58,442 nucleotides of DNA from Dehalococcoidia bacterium (GCA_029936675.1 JAPYSB010000012.1:1-58442), one strand, 5' to 3'. Shown: positions 41,524 to 51,444, counted from the stretch's first letter. A program made the numbers and translations. The notes: a model not told the origin generated them from the letters alone.

Positions 41524-43764
41524 ATGGCAAATAAATTAGAAGCCTCAGATAGAACCGAAATGTTATTGAATATCTCAAGACGGGTTGCCCAAGATGAATC
41601 AATCGAAGACATAATTGCTACCATAATTGAATTCACAACTTGGGAATTAAATGCAGAAAGAGGGTCTTTATTTTTAAATGATTCATCAACCAATGAGCTG
41701 TACACCAGATTTGCCCAAGGTACTAATTTAAGAGAAATACGGATACACAACAAAAGTGGAATAGCGGGATCAGTTTTCCAATCAGGAGTTGGAGAGATAA
41801 TCCACGACGCATATAGCGATGATCGTTTTAATTCCGCAGTAGATCAGCAGACAGGATATACAACCAAAAATATTCTGTGCACCCCGGTCAAAACCCTAAA
41901 CGGAGTAACTATCGGGAGCGCGGAGGTGTTAAACAAAAAATCCGGTCGCTTTACTAAGAAAGATTTAGAACTTTTAGAAGCAATGACAGAACAAGCGAGT
42001 ATCGCCCTGCAAAGTGCTCAATTTGTGGAACAAATGCAGAAAAGCCGGGATGAGGAGAAAAAGCTTCTTGACGTGGTTTCGGAAGTAACTGCAGAGATAG
42101 ACCTACCGACAATGCTAAGCAAGGTTATGGGAGAGGCGACCAAAATGCTTAATGCTGATAGGTCTTCGATATTCCTTAACGATCCAAAAACTAATGAGCT
42201 TTGGTTGCAAATTGGTGACGGATTGGAAAGTACTCAAATAAGGTTTCCGAATCATCTGGGCATAGCAGGCACCGTCTTTTCTTCTGGTGAAACTATCAAC
42301 ATCCCTCACGCCTATGCGGACCTCAGATTTAACCCCGATTTTGACAAACAAACCGGGTATTTCACTAGATCGATATTATGTGTCCCAATCATAAATAAAG
42401 ATAGGGTGATTTTAGGAGTTACACAAGTTCTTAACAAAAGAGGAGGGCCGTTTACCGAGGAAGACGAACAGAGATTAAAAGCCTTTACCGCGCAGATTTC
42501 TGTCGGCCTCGAGAATGCCCAGCTTTTTGCAGATGTACAGAACATGAAAAACTATAACGATAGTATTTTACAAAGCGCGGCCTCAGGCGTGATCACCTTA
42601 GATGAAGACGAAAAAATAATAACCTGCAATGAAGCAGGCCTCCGGATACTGAACATTGATGAATCCGAAATATTACAAAAACCCGCCGTAGATTTCTTCA
42701 TCGGGGAAAATGAATGGTTAATGGACCGCATTAACAAGGTGCAGGATGAACAACAAACTGACACTTTCGTAGATGTATCTTATCAAATAGGTGATGAAAC
42801 ATTATCACTCAATGGAACTGTTGCACCCCTCATAAGTATGGATGAAAAAAAACTCGGCGTTATGGTAATGCTGGAAGACATCAGTACAGAAAAAAGAATG
42901 AAGTCCACTATGTCCAGATACATGGATCCAGGTTTGGCAGACCAATTACTTAAAGGAGATGACAATTTAGGAGGTGAAGAAAAAAAAGCAACGATTCTAT
43001 TTTCAGATGTCAGAGGCTTTACAACCATCACCGAGCAGTTAGGAGCACAAGGCACCGTCCAACTATTAAACGATTACTTTTCCATCATGGTTGATTCAAT
43101 AACGAATCAAGGCGGCATGCTAGATAAATTTATTGGGGATGCCATAATGGCAGCCTTCGGACTCCCTTTCAGTACTGATGATGATGAAGATAGAGCATTA
43201 AGAGCCTCGATTGACATGATAACCAAACTTTGGGAATGGAATGAGGTGCGGGCTGAAAATGGGTTACCTCCAATTGACATGGGGATAGGATTAAACACAG
43301 ACACAGTTGTATCTGGAAATATCGGTTCCCCCAAAAGAATGGATTACACAGTTATAGGGGACGGGGTGAATTTAGCAGCCAGATTGGAATCAGCCTGCAA
43401 ACAGTATGCTGCACGCATATTAGTGAGTGAGTTTACGCATTCAAATCTAAAAGGAGTATATAGGTCTAGAGAAATCGACAGGGTGATTGTGAAAGGTAAA
43501 ACAAAGCCTGTAGGAATATATGAGGTACTAGATTTCCATACCGCTGACACGTTCCCCAATGTAATGGAAGTATTGAATTATTTTAAAGATGGATTGGAGA
43601 AATATAGACTTGGTGACTGGGACCCTGCCATAAAGTCATTTAAGGAAGGGCAGAGGTTAAATCCAAAAGATTATATTACTGAGATGTACATAGAGCGTTG
43701 TCAAAGCTTAAAAGCAGACCCTCCGAAAGATTGGGATGGTGTTTGGGTGATGACATCAAAATAA
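41524..43764 (+). CDS. GAF-GAF-PAS class III adenylate/guanylate cyclase
   Basis: A 746-residue soluble signalling enzyme. Two GAF domains (about 15-165 and 185-335), a PAS-like domain (about 345-455), and a class III cyclase domain (about 485-665) are followed by a TPR-like C-terminal segment. The two metal-binding aspartates are present: D495 (FSDVRGFTT) and D539 (IGDAIMAAFG), as is the transition-state region DGVNLAARLE. It should make cAMP (or cGMP) in response to a ligand or light/redox signal sensed by GAF/PAS. It is transcribed behind the coiled-coil gene. Confidence 0.9.
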   Translation: MANKLEASDRTEMLLNISRRVAQDESIEDIIATIIEFTTWELNAERGSLFLNDSSTNELYTRFAQGTNLREIRIHNKSGIAGSVFQSGVGEIIHDAYSDDRFNSAVDQQTGYTTKNILCTPVKTLNGVTIGSAEVLNKKSGRFTKKDLELLEAMTEQASIALQSAQFVEQMQKSRDEEKKLLDVVSEVTAEIDLPTMLSKVMGEATKMLNADRSSIFLNDPKTNELWLQIGDGLESTQIRFPNHLGIAGTVFSSGETINIPHAYADLRFNPDFDKQTGYFTRSILCVPIINKDRVILGVTQVLNKRGGPFTEEDEQRLKAFTAQISVGLENAQLFADVQNMKNYNDSILQSAASGVITLDEDEKIITCNEAGLRILNIDESEILQKPAVDFFIGENEWLMDRINKVQDEQQTDTFVDVSYQIGDETLSLNGTVAPLISMDEKKLGVMVMLEDISTEKRMKSTMSRYMDPGLADQLLKGDDNLGGEEKKATILFSDVRGFTTITEQLGAQGTVQLLNDYFSIMVDSITNQGGMLDKFIGDAIMAAFGLPFSTDDDEDRALRASIDMITKLWEWNEVRAENGLPPIDMGIGLNTDTVVSGNIGSPKRMDYTVIGDGVNLAARLESACKQYAARILVSEFTHSNLKGVYRSREIDRVIVKGKTKPVGIYEVLDFHTADTFPNVMEVLNYFKDGLEKYRLGDWDPAIKSFKEGQRLNPKDYITEMYIERCQSLKADPPKDWDGVWVMTSK

Positions 43765-43842
43765 ATAATAAAATCATTCAGTCCAGTTGAACGAAATTAT
43801 GACCTATGCTAAGTTTGGCTGACTTTTAACGGGAGATTTGCT

Positions 43843-44064
43843 GTGCTACCACATGTATCTAAATTTGGCATTTATTTTAATTCTTCAGAGGAAAAAGTCG
43901 TCAGAATTACTTCTCCATACTGGTTCCCTCCAGAGCCTGAATGGGTATATGTAACCAACGAAGTAAACGCCACTCTTTTGAGTATTCGGGAAATGATAAA
44001 AGCTCAAGGGTTAGCTGACCAAAGCGATTCTGTGATTTGGGGTCGCATACCTTTGTTAGATTAG
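43843..44064 (+). CDS. Small hypothetical protein
   Basis: A 73-residue soluble protein starting at GTG with GGGAG 7 bases upstream. It carries an aromatic, Pro-rich centre (SPYWFPPEPEWVYV) and ends in GRIPLLD. No family is recognised. It lies 30 bases before the small amidase-associated gene at 44095 on the same strand, so it may belong to that operon. Confidence 0.5.
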   Translation: MLPHVSKFGIYFNSSEEKVVRITSPYWFPPEPEWVYVTNEVNATLLSIREMIKAQGLADQSDSVIWGRIPLLD

Positions 44065-44094
44065 TTTCAGGAAATTTATAGCACCAATAGTAAA

Positions 44095-44283
44095 ATGCCA
44101 CACGATAATGAGCTAAAACCAGATATACACCCAGAATATATTTCAAAATTATCGATAGATGCTGAGCAATGGGCCATGTTAGAACCTCTGGTTAGGTCTG
44201 CTTCAAATTCTGTCAAAAGGCTAAACCAATTGCTAACGGTAGAAACTGAGTCATCAACTATTTTCGTCTTGGGAAAGGTTTAA
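44095..44283 (+). CDS. AtzG/GatC-like amidase partner
   Basis: A 62-residue helical protein directly upstream (3 bases) of an amidase. Its pattern, HPEYISKLSID then about 30 helical residues and a terminal TVETESSTIF, resembles the small AtzG/DUF4089 and GatC-like proteins that wrap around amidase subunits. Similarity is weak and the call leans on position. It would stabilise the amidase. Confidence 0.5.
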   Translation: MPHDNELKPDIHPEYISKLSIDAEQWAMLEPLVRSASNSVKRLNQLLTVETESSTIFVLGKV

Positions 44284-44286
44284 GTT

Positions 44287-45693
44287 TTGGACAACTTGTA
44301 CCAACTTACCATCAGTGAGGCTTCAAGCTTGCTGGAAAAAAAAGAGATCTCGCCTGTGGATCTTGTGGCCTCACACCTTTTGCGTATACAGGAGACCGAT
44401 GACCATCTGAATTCTTTTATAAAAGTTTTAAGTGACACTTCAAAAACATTTGCAGCGCAAGCCGAAAAAGAAATTCTGGCAGGGAAATGGAAAGGAAAGT
44501 TACACGGCATACCTATCGGGCTCAAAGATTTATATTACACCAAAGGCATACCAACGACGGTGGGATCCAAAATATATAAAGACTTCATCCCCGATTTTAA
44601 CGCTACAGTGGTGGATAAATTATCTGAAGCAGGGGCTATCGTAATTGGCAAACTGCAAATGCATGAGTTTGCCTTGGGAACAACTAGCCATAACCCTCAT
44701 TACGGTTCGGCCAGAAATCCATGGAACACTGAATGTGTTACTGGTGGCTCTAGCGGAGGATCAGCTTCCTCAGTCTCGGCTGGCCAATGCATGGGGGCTT
44801 TGGGTAGTGATACTGGGGGATCAATACGCATACCTTCGGCCTTATGCGGTATTGTAGGAATGAAACCCACATTTGGAAGAGTTTCAAGATATGGCGTGTT
44901 CCCCTTAAGCAGTTCTCTCGATACCGTGGGCCCCATGACGAGAACAGTGGAAGACAACGCAATAATGCTCAATGCGATCGCAGGACACGATATAAATGAT
45001 TCCTTCTCCTCAGAACACCATCTATCCGACTATACATCCGATATCGAAAAGGACATTAGTGGAATAAAAATAGCGCACCCACAAACATATTTCTACGATG
45101 TTATCGATGAAGAAGTAGTCTGCTTAATGAAAAAGGCCTCTGAACATTTTGAGAGTTTGGGTGGCAAAGTAGAACCCGTTGAGGTACCCATACTTGAGCA
45201 TACCCTGGCTATATCGGGAACAATACTCCTTACTGAGGCAGCCGAGATACATTCTGAAAATATCCGAACTAAAGCGGAATTAATGGGCAATGACGTTAGA
45301 TCTCGCTTGCAACAAGGCTCTCTAACATCAGGAGTAGACTATGTTAAAAGCCAAAGAGCAAGAACCATTTACAATCAAAACGTAAACAACTTATTTAAAA
45401 CTTACGACATTTTAATTGCCCCTACAGTGGCCACAGGTGCACCACCGATAAACGATACATCCGTAGAGATTAACGGGGTTCAAGAACTCATAGCACCATT
45501 AATGGCAAGACTGACTCGGCCACAAAACATAACTGGACTCCCTACCATTTCACTTCCTATTGGTTTCACATCAAAGGGATTACCGGTGTCGATGCAACTT
45601 ACTGCACCTGCATTCCAAGAGGCTAGACTCTATAACGTAGCCAATCAGTACGAAAAAATATCAGCCTTCAAAAATATGCTTCCACCAATCTAA
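44287..45693 (+). CDS. Amidase-signature hydrolase (AtzE/GatA-like)
   Basis: A 468-residue amidase-signature enzyme. The Ser-cisSer-Lys triad is K80 (GIPIGLKD), S155 (GGSSGGS) and S179 (GSDTGGSIR). It could be GatA of the tRNA amidotransferase, but no gatB is nearby and the small upstream partner resembles AtzG, so a free-standing amidase is more likely. The substrate is unknown. The start is TTG, four bases after the previous stop. Confidence 0.88.
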   Translation: MDNLYQLTISEASSLLEKKEISPVDLVASHLLRIQETDDHLNSFIKVLSDTSKTFAAQAEKEILAGKWKGKLHGIPIGLKDLYYTKGIPTTVGSKIYKDFIPDFNATVVDKLSEAGAIVIGKLQMHEFALGTTSHNPHYGSARNPWNTECVTGGSSGGSASSVSAGQCMGALGSDTGGSIRIPSALCGIVGMKPTFGRVSRYGVFPLSSSLDTVGPMTRTVEDNAIMLNAIAGHDINDSFSSEHHLSDYTSDIEKDISGIKIAHPQTYFYDVIDEEVVCLMKKASEHFESLGGKVEPVEVPILEHTLAISGTILLTEAAEIHSENIRTKAELMGNDVRSRLQQGSLTSGVDYVKSQRARTIYNQNVNNLFKTYDILIAPTVATGAPPINDTSVEINGVQELIAPLMARLTRPQNITGLPTISLPIGFTSKGLPVSMQLTAPAFQEARLYNVANQYEKISAFKNMLPPI

Positions 45694-45743
45694 ACACCTG
45701 TCACAATATCCTAATAAAAAAAACGTCTGGAGAAGATAAATTT

Positions 45744-46658
45744 ATGAGCATTGAAGAACATCAAGGATTATCTCTATATGATGCTGCAAGGGAAGTAGGA
45801 GTAACTTTTGAAAAAGAATGGAAGCCGGAAAGCAAATCGATTGAAGTAAATGGAATGAAGTTTCATTATCTCGAATGGGGTGACCCTGCCAATCCCCTCA
45901 TGGTGTTACTTCATGGATTTGCCCAACAATCACATTCTTGGGACTTTGTTGCTCTGTCATTCGCAGACAGATATCGAATAATCGCATTAGATCAAAGAGG
46001 GCATGGCGACAGTGATTGGGCATCAGATGGAGACTACACTCCAGAAACACAGCAGAAGGACATAGAGGCAATAGTTGCCAAACTAGGCCTCAGCGAATTT
46101 GTTTTGATGGGACTATCAATGGGTGGAAGAAACTCATTCACCTACGCCTCCTCTAACCCTGACCAGGTAAAAGCCTTAATAATTGTGGATGCTGGCCCTG
46201 AAAATGTTAGGGCTGGGACCCAGAACATAAGAAATTTCGTAGAGCAGGAGGACGAACTTGATTCTATTGATGCCTTTGTTGACAGGGTCATCAAATACAA
46301 TCCTCGAAGAGATCCAATACAGATCAGAGGAAGCATAGTTAACAATTTAAAACAGCTACCTAACGGCAACTGGACTTGGAAATATGACAAGATCCTAAGA
46401 TCTCAAGGAAGAATGGGGCGTCCCCAAGACCCAGAAATGACCAGCAGGCTATGGGGTTACCTAGAGAATTTGCAGTGCCCGACCATGGTTGTTAGAGGAG
46501 ACAAGAGCGACATCATAGCTACTGGAACTGCTGACCAAATGATTGGCAAAATACCGGGTGGGAAATTAGCGATAGTAGAAAATGCAGGACACCTTGTCAT
46601 GGGCGATAACCCATCTGGGTTTGAAAAAGCTGTAACGGCCTTTATAGAATCCATTTAA
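45744..46658 (+). CDS. Alpha/beta hydrolase
   Basis: A 304-residue alpha/beta-hydrolase-fold esterase or C-C hydrolase. LLHGFAQQSHSWD (55-67) is the oxyanion loop, S125 lies in GLSMGG, and the C-terminal AGHLVMGD carries the catalytic His. GGAG lies about 12 bases before the ATG. It follows the amidase on the same strand by 51 bases and may act with it on an amide or ester substrate. Confidence 0.88.
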   Translation: MSIEEHQGLSLYDAAREVGVTFEKEWKPESKSIEVNGMKFHYLEWGDPANPLMVLLHGFAQQSHSWDFVALSFADRYRIIALDQRGHGDSDWASDGDYTPETQQKDIEAIVAKLGLSEFVLMGLSMGGRNSFTYASSNPDQVKALIIVDAGPENVRAGTQNIRNFVEQEDELDSIDAFVDRVIKYNPRRDPIQIRGSIVNNLKQLPNGNWTWKYDKILRSQGRMGRPQDPEMTSRLWGYLENLQCPTMVVRGDKSDIIATGTADQMIGKIPGGKLAIVENAGHLVMGDNPSGFEKAVTAFIESI

Positions 46659-46781
46659 ATAATATCTTCATAATCTCAATCCGAGGCTGAATTATAAATT
46701 GCTACACCGAAGATTGGGTGTTACACTTTTTGCAAACTTAAATTAGTTAAATAACAAGAAAGAGAAATCCAGGAGAACGGA

Positions 46782-47045
46782 TTGGACAGGGCTGACAAGG
46801 AAGCCGTCATTGCGGAATACCGCGTTCACGACAAAGATACAGGATCGACTGAGTCGCAAGTAGCGATACTAACTTCGCGTATCAATGAATTGACTCAGCA
46901 CTTGAGAGAACATAATCACGATGAATCCACAAGAAGAGGTTTGCTGAAACTTGTGGGAAGGCGTCGTCGGCTTTTACGCTATCTGAATGCAGAAGATGTA
47001 AACAGGTACAGGTCGTTAATAGCTAGATTGGGCCTTAGGCGATAG
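46782..47045 (+). CDS. rpsO: 30S ribosomal protein S15
   Basis: An 87-residue S15: [16 protein letters not shown] and [12 protein letters not shown] are diagnostic. The start is TTG with AGGAG 6 bases upstream. The first residues ([17 protein letters not shown]) are typical. The rpsO-pnp pair is widely conserved, and in E. coli S15 represses its own translation; whether that holds here is not shown. Confidence 0.97.
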   Translation: MDRADKEAVIAEYRVHDKDTGSTESQVAILTSRINELTQHLREHNHDESTRRGLLKLVGRRRRLLRYLNAEDVNRYRSLIARLGLRR

Positions 47046-47123
47046 TAACTCACTCATCACCCTCCCCCGATTATTGCACATCTCCCATCTGAACCTCTGG
47101 TACTACTCCAGGAGTAAATCAAC

Positions 47124-49490
47124 ATTTCACTACATACAATAACCCGTAATATACACGGACATGATTTGGAATTGGAAACAGGACGTTTGGCTCAAAAGGC
47201 AGGCGGTTCTGTATTGATCACGCAAGGTGACAATGTGGTTCTAGCCACGGTCACAATGAGTAATCCTCGGGAAGGATTAGATTTTTTTCCTCTCACAGTG
47301 GATCTAGAAGAAAGGCATTATGCTATTGGTCAAATACCCGGAAGTTTTTTTAGACGCGAAGGTAGACCTACAACTCACGCCATACTCACTGACAGGCTAA
47401 TCGACAGGCCAATAAGACCTCTGTTCCCCAAGGGATTTAAAAACGAGGTCCAAGTTATAGCAACAACACTGTCCAGTGATAGAGAAATGCCCCTCGACAT
47501 AATAGCCTTAAACGGGGTTTCTGCTGCACTAAGCATATCGAACATACCATTTAACGGGCCTATCGCCGCAACACGAATTGGGTATATTGATGGCGAATTT
47601 GTAATTAACCCTACATATTCTCAACTTGAGGAAAGTCTTTTAGACCTTGTGGTTGCGGGTTCTACCGATGGAGTATCAATGATGGAGGCTGGAGCGAAAG
47701 AGGTAGATGAGGACGTTGTGTTTGAGGCTATTCAGCTAGCACAGTCAGTAAATTTAGAGATTATTTCCCTACAACAAGATTTCACTGAGGAAAGCGGTAT
47801 CCCAAAAGCAGATTTCGTACCAAAAGGACATGATCCTGAAGCTGTGAAACAAGCAAGGGGAATTTTGGGAGACCGTATATACACGGCATTGTCAGATGCA
47901 GAAGATCAAGAAGACATGAGGAATCGTTTAAAAATTTTGGAAGATGAACTAGAGGAGTCCCTAGCAGAGAAGTTTGACTCTAGTGTTTCATCTGGAGCTT
48001 TTGAGGAACTGCTAGATGAACAATTCAGGATACGAATACTTAAGGACGGAGTTAGACCAGATGGAAGAGGTTTGAGAGAAATACGACCACTTTCAGCCGA
48101 GGTTTCGATTCTACCTCGTACCCACGGCACAGGATTATTCAACAGAGGGGAAACACAAATACTAGGTATAACTACCCTTGGTTCTTCAGGTGATGCACAA
48201 AAACTAGACAATCTTAGCCCGGAAGTATCCAAAAATTTCATGCTTCATTATAATTTTCCTCCCTATTCTGTTGGAGAAGCGAGAAGGGTTGGATCAACTA
48301 GCCGTCGAGAGATTGGGCATGGAGCTTTAGCTGAAAGAGCCTTGAGTGCTGTTTTACCTTCTCAAGAGGATTTCCCTTACACAATAAGAATTGTATGTGA
48401 GGCCCTTAGTTCAAATGGCAGTACCTCTATGGGTAGTGTTTGTGCAGGGACCCTAGCCTTAATGGATGCTGGGGTGCCGATAACATCACCAGTAGCTGGG
48501 ATATCTGTCGGTCTTATTACCGGTGAGGATGGGGAATATGTAACTCTCACTGACATACAAGGATTGGAAGACCATGTAGGGGATATGGATTTTAAAGTTG
48601 CAGGTACTTCCGAAGGAGTTACTGCGATACAGCTTGACATAAAAGTAAATAGTATTAGTTTCGATGTAATAAAAGAGGCCCTCTCGCAGGCAAAAGAAGC
48701 CAGATCACAAGTATTAGACGTTATAACGTCTGCCATACCTGAAGTCAGATCTGATGTCAGCCCTTACGCACCTAGGATACAAAAAATCATGGTTCCTAAA
48801 GACAAAATAGGTGCAGTGATTGGCCCAGGTGGTAAAACAATCAGAGGAATAGTTGAAGAAACCGGTGCGACCGTCGACATACAAGATGATGGAACGGTTC
48901 TTATCGGGTCCTCTAATGCAGAAGATGCAGCAAGAGCAATACAGATGGTGGAAGATCTTACAAGAGAAATCAAAGTAGGAGAAATTTTTACCGGCACCGT
49001 AGCTAAAATTGCCAGTTTTGGAGCATTTGTTCAAATATTGCCTGGCACAGACGGTATGGTTCACGTAAGTGAACTCGCCAATTACAGGGTTGCAAATGTA
49101 GAGGATGAAGTAGCAGTCGGGGATCAAGTGGACGTGAAAGTAATAGGGGTCGACCATGCAGGAAAAATTAAATTGTCCATGAAAATACTTCTAGACGATA
49201 GTGATGGCTCTTCATCTTCTCGCCCAAGCCCAAGGAAAGAGATTGAAAAAGTTGAGGTAAATGTTGGGGACATCATAACCGGAGCAGTAGTGAATATTAC
49301 GAAATTCGGGGCATTCGTTGAAATAGCACCTGGCACGGACGGAATGGTTCACATAAGTGAATTAGAAAATTACAGAGTCGCCAAAGTTGAAGACGTTGTT
49401 ACTGTGGGAGAGGAAATTACGGTGGAAGTAATTAATGTAGACGATACCGGTCGTATAAAGCTTTCTCGTAAGGCCCTTTTAACTGACTAA
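47124..49490 (+). CDS. pnp: Polyribonucleotide nucleotidyltransferase with two S1 domains
   Basis: A 788-residue PNPase that degrades mRNA 3' to 5'. Two RNase PH domains, then a KH domain (about 553-600, IMVPKDKIGAVIGPGGKT) and two S1 domains (about 616-688 and 707-785) joined by a Ser-rich linker. Most PNPases have one S1. The ATG-less N terminus TRNIHGHDLELETGRLA needs a start upstream of the TTG at 47166. The only fit is ATT at 47124, with AGGAG (47110-47114) 9 bases upstream and a stop just before. AUU starts are known for infC and pcnB in E. coli. If ATT is not used, translation begins at TTG 47166 and loses 14 conserved residues. Confidence 0.9.
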   Translation: MSLHTITRNIHGHDLELETGRLAQKAGGSVLITQGDNVVLATVTMSNPREGLDFFPLTVDLEERHYAIGQIPGSFFRREGRPTTHAILTDRLIDRPIRPLFPKGFKNEVQVIATTLSSDREMPLDIIALNGVSAALSISNIPFNGPIAATRIGYIDGEFVINPTYSQLEESLLDLVVAGSTDGVSMMEAGAKEVDEDVVFEAIQLAQSVNLEIISLQQDFTEESGIPKADFVPKGHDPEAVKQARGILGDRIYTALSDAEDQEDMRNRLKILEDELEESLAEKFDSSVSSGAFEELLDEQFRIRILKDGVRPDGRGLREIRPLSAEVSILPRTHGTGLFNRGETQILGITTLGSSGDAQKLDNLSPEVSKNFMLHYNFPPYSVGEARRVGSTSRREIGHGALAERALSAVLPSQEDFPYTIRIVCEALSSNGSTSMGSVCAGTLALMDAGVPITSPVAGISVGLITGEDGEYVTLTDIQGLEDHVGDMDFKVAGTSEGVTAIQLDIKVNSISFDVIKEALSQAKEARSQVLDVITSAIPEVRSDVSPYAPRIQKIMVPKDKIGAVIGPGGKTIRGIVEETGATVDIQDDGTVLIGSSNAEDAARAIQMVEDLTREIKVGEIFTGTVAKIASFGAFVQILPGTDGMVHVSELANYRVANVEDEVAVGDQVDVKVIGVDHAGKIKLSMKILLDDSDGSSSSRPSPRKEIEKVEVNVGDIITGAVVNITKFGAFVEIAPGTDGMVHISELENYRVAKVEDVVTVGEEITVEVINVDDTGRIKLSRKALLTD

Positions 49491-49553
49491 AACTTCGTAA
49501 TAGTCGGTGGTTAGGTTTTGTACAGGAACCAAGGTGATAAAAGGAGTTCCACC

Positions 49554-50345
49554 ATGGCTGATATTAAAGTCGTTGTTAACGGAGTCCTAGGCAAGATGGG
49601 TCAGGAGGTTTTAAATGCCGTGGATAAAACCGACGGTATGAAACCAATTGGTGGTTCAGATATTGCCGCCAACATTGATCAAATACCATTGCCCAGTGGA
49701 GAAGGATCCATACCGGTATTTAAAGATATAAAAGATGCGGTTAAAGGAGCTGACGTTGTAGTTGACTTCACAAACGCATCGGGTGCCAAAAGTGTCATGG
49801 ATGCAGCTGCACCAGCAGGGTCTAGTTGTGTAATTGGTTCAACTGGTTTATCCCAAGAGGATTTTGAAAAGGCCAGATCCTTGGCTGACTCTAACAACAC
49901 AAGCATAATTATTGCTCCTAATTTCGCTATGGGAGCGGTACTGATGTCGCATTTGGTAAAAGAAGCTGCGAGGTTTTTTGACTATGCTGACCTTACAGAA
50001 GTTCATCATGAAGCAAAAATAGATGCTCCATCCGGAACCGCTATAGCAATAGCACAAGCAGCTGTAGAGGGAAAAGGAAGTGGGTTTGAGGCTCCATTGG
50101 CTGAAAAAGAACTCATCGCCGGCACCAGAGGCGGAACACACGAAGGAGTTGTAATACACAGCGGTAGAATGCCAGGACGAGTCGCACATCACGAGATGGT
50201 TTTCGGATCCTTAGGCCAAACTTTGACAATACGCCATGACTCGATAAATAGAGAGAGTTTTATGCCAGGTGTGATTATGGCAATAAAAGCCTCAGGAACA
50301 TCAAATGGATTGACTGTCGGACTAGATAAAATTATGGGACTATAA
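49554..50345 (+). CDS. dapB: 4-hydroxy-tetrahydrodipicolinate reductase
   Basis: A 263-residue lysine/diaminopimelate pathway enzyme. VNGVLGKMGQEV near the N terminus is the nucleotide motif, and EVHHEAKIDAPSGTA contains the catalytic HHxxKxDAPSGTA signature. ATG 49554 follows AAGGAG by 7 bases; a longer frame opens from a TTG at 49518 but has no site. It heads dapB-asd-dapA, in which spacing is short and the order is reversed relative to reaction order. Confidence 0.96.
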   Translation: MADIKVVVNGVLGKMGQEVLNAVDKTDGMKPIGGSDIAANIDQIPLPSGEGSIPVFKDIKDAVKGADVVVDFTNASGAKSVMDAAAPAGSSCVIGSTGLSQEDFEKARSLADSNNTSIIIAPNFAMGAVLMSHLVKEAARFFDYADLTEVHHEAKIDAPSGTAIAIAQAAVEGKGSGFEAPLAEKELIAGTRGGTHEGVVIHSGRMPGRVAHHEMVFGSLGQTLTIRHDSINRESFMPGVIMAIKASGTSNGLTVGLDKIMGL

Positions 50346-50405
50346 TCCTCTCCATTTTTTGTCGATTCATCCACCGGTTTAATATTCGATTTTACGGAGG
50401 AAACC

Positions 50406-51440
50406 TTGAATTCTTGCAAAATTGCTGTTGTGGGAGCAACAGGAGCCGTGGGCCAGGTATTTCTGGACATAGCTGAGCAACGAAATTTTCCCATAGATGA
50501 AATAAGACTATGCGCTTCAACTCGATCAGTGGGTAAAAAATTAAGATTTAAATCACAGGAGGTAGCAGTCGAACTCTGTACACCAGAAGTTTTGGATGAG
50601 GTTGACTTTGCATTCATTTCTGCAAGTGGTGATGTAAGCCGAGAGATGGCGCCGCTAGCTGCAAAACATGGAACAGTGGCTATCGATGATAGTTCAGCCT
50701 TCAGAATGGATGTAGATGTCCCGTTAGTTGTCCCCGAAGTAAATGCTGATGATTTATCTAATCACAAAGGGATAGTTGCCATACCGAATTGCTCTACTAC
50801 ACCTCTAGTGATGGTGTTAAATCCTTTGAGGAAGAAATCTTCTATCAAACGTGTTGTTGTCGACACCTTCCAGTCTGTAACCGGAACCGGGACAGCCGCA
50901 CTGATTGAAATGAAACACCAGAGCAAAGCGGTCCTAGACGATAATCCAATTACAACCAAAGAATACCCTCACCAAATAGCTTTCAATGTATTACCCCATA
51001 TAGAGCCTTTTCAAGAAAACGGGTACACGAGAGAAGAAATGAAGATGCTCTATGAAACCCAAAAAATCCTCCACGATTCCAATATTTTGGTTTCTGCGAC
51101 ATGTGTGAGAGTCCCGGTTGCTGTGAGTCACAGTGAGGCAATTCATATTGAATTCCAAGATCCAATAACGCCGAGTGAAGTCACAGAAATATTAGAAAAT
51201 AAGCCCGGTATAAGGATTGTAGACGACCCATTCTCTGACGTGTATCCTATGCCAATAGACGCTGCTGGGGGCGACGATGTTCTCGTAGGAAGAATCCGAA
51301 AAGATATCTCACATCCAAATGGAATAGCTATGTGGGTTGTCTGCGACAATTTGCGAAAGGGTGCAGCTCTTAATGCCATTCAAATAGCAGAAGAAATGAT
51401 GAAACGTGACGTAGTTTCAGAAAGTAACTGGAGGAAATAG
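50406..51440 (+). CDS. asd: Aspartate-semialdehyde dehydrogenase
   Basis: A 344-residue enzyme reducing aspartyl phosphate to the semialdehyde for lysine, threonine and methionine. GATGAVG (10-16) binds NADP and C129 in AIPNCSTTPL is the acyl-enzyme nucleophile. The start is TTG with GGAGG 5 bases upstream. Its stop is four bases before dapA. Confidence 0.96.
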   Translation: MNSCKIAVVGATGAVGQVFLDIAEQRNFPIDEIRLCASTRSVGKKLRFKSQEVAVELCTPEVLDEVDFAFISASGDVSREMAPLAAKHGTVAIDDSSAFRMDVDVPLVVPEVNADDLSNHKGIVAIPNCSTTPLVMVLNPLRKKSSIKRVVVDTFQSVTGTGTAALIEMKHQSKAVLDDNPITTKEYPHQIAFNVLPHIEPFQENGYTREEMKMLYETQKILHDSNILVSATCVRVPVAVSHSEAIHIEFQDPITPSEVTEILENKPGIRIVDDPFSDVYPMPIDAAGGDDVLVGRIRKDISHPNGIAMWVVCDNLRKGAALNAIQIAEEMMKRDVVSESNWRK

Positions 51441-51444
51441 GAAC

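Noticed and set aside
44287-45693. GatA of the tRNA amidotransferase
   Set aside because: No gatB nearby and the small partner looks more like AtzG; left as a general amidase.
48714-49157. Minus-strand open frame of 147 codons inside pnp
   Set aside because: Antisense of the KH/S1 region of pnp; low-complexity Tyr/Cys/Phe composition and no ribosome site.
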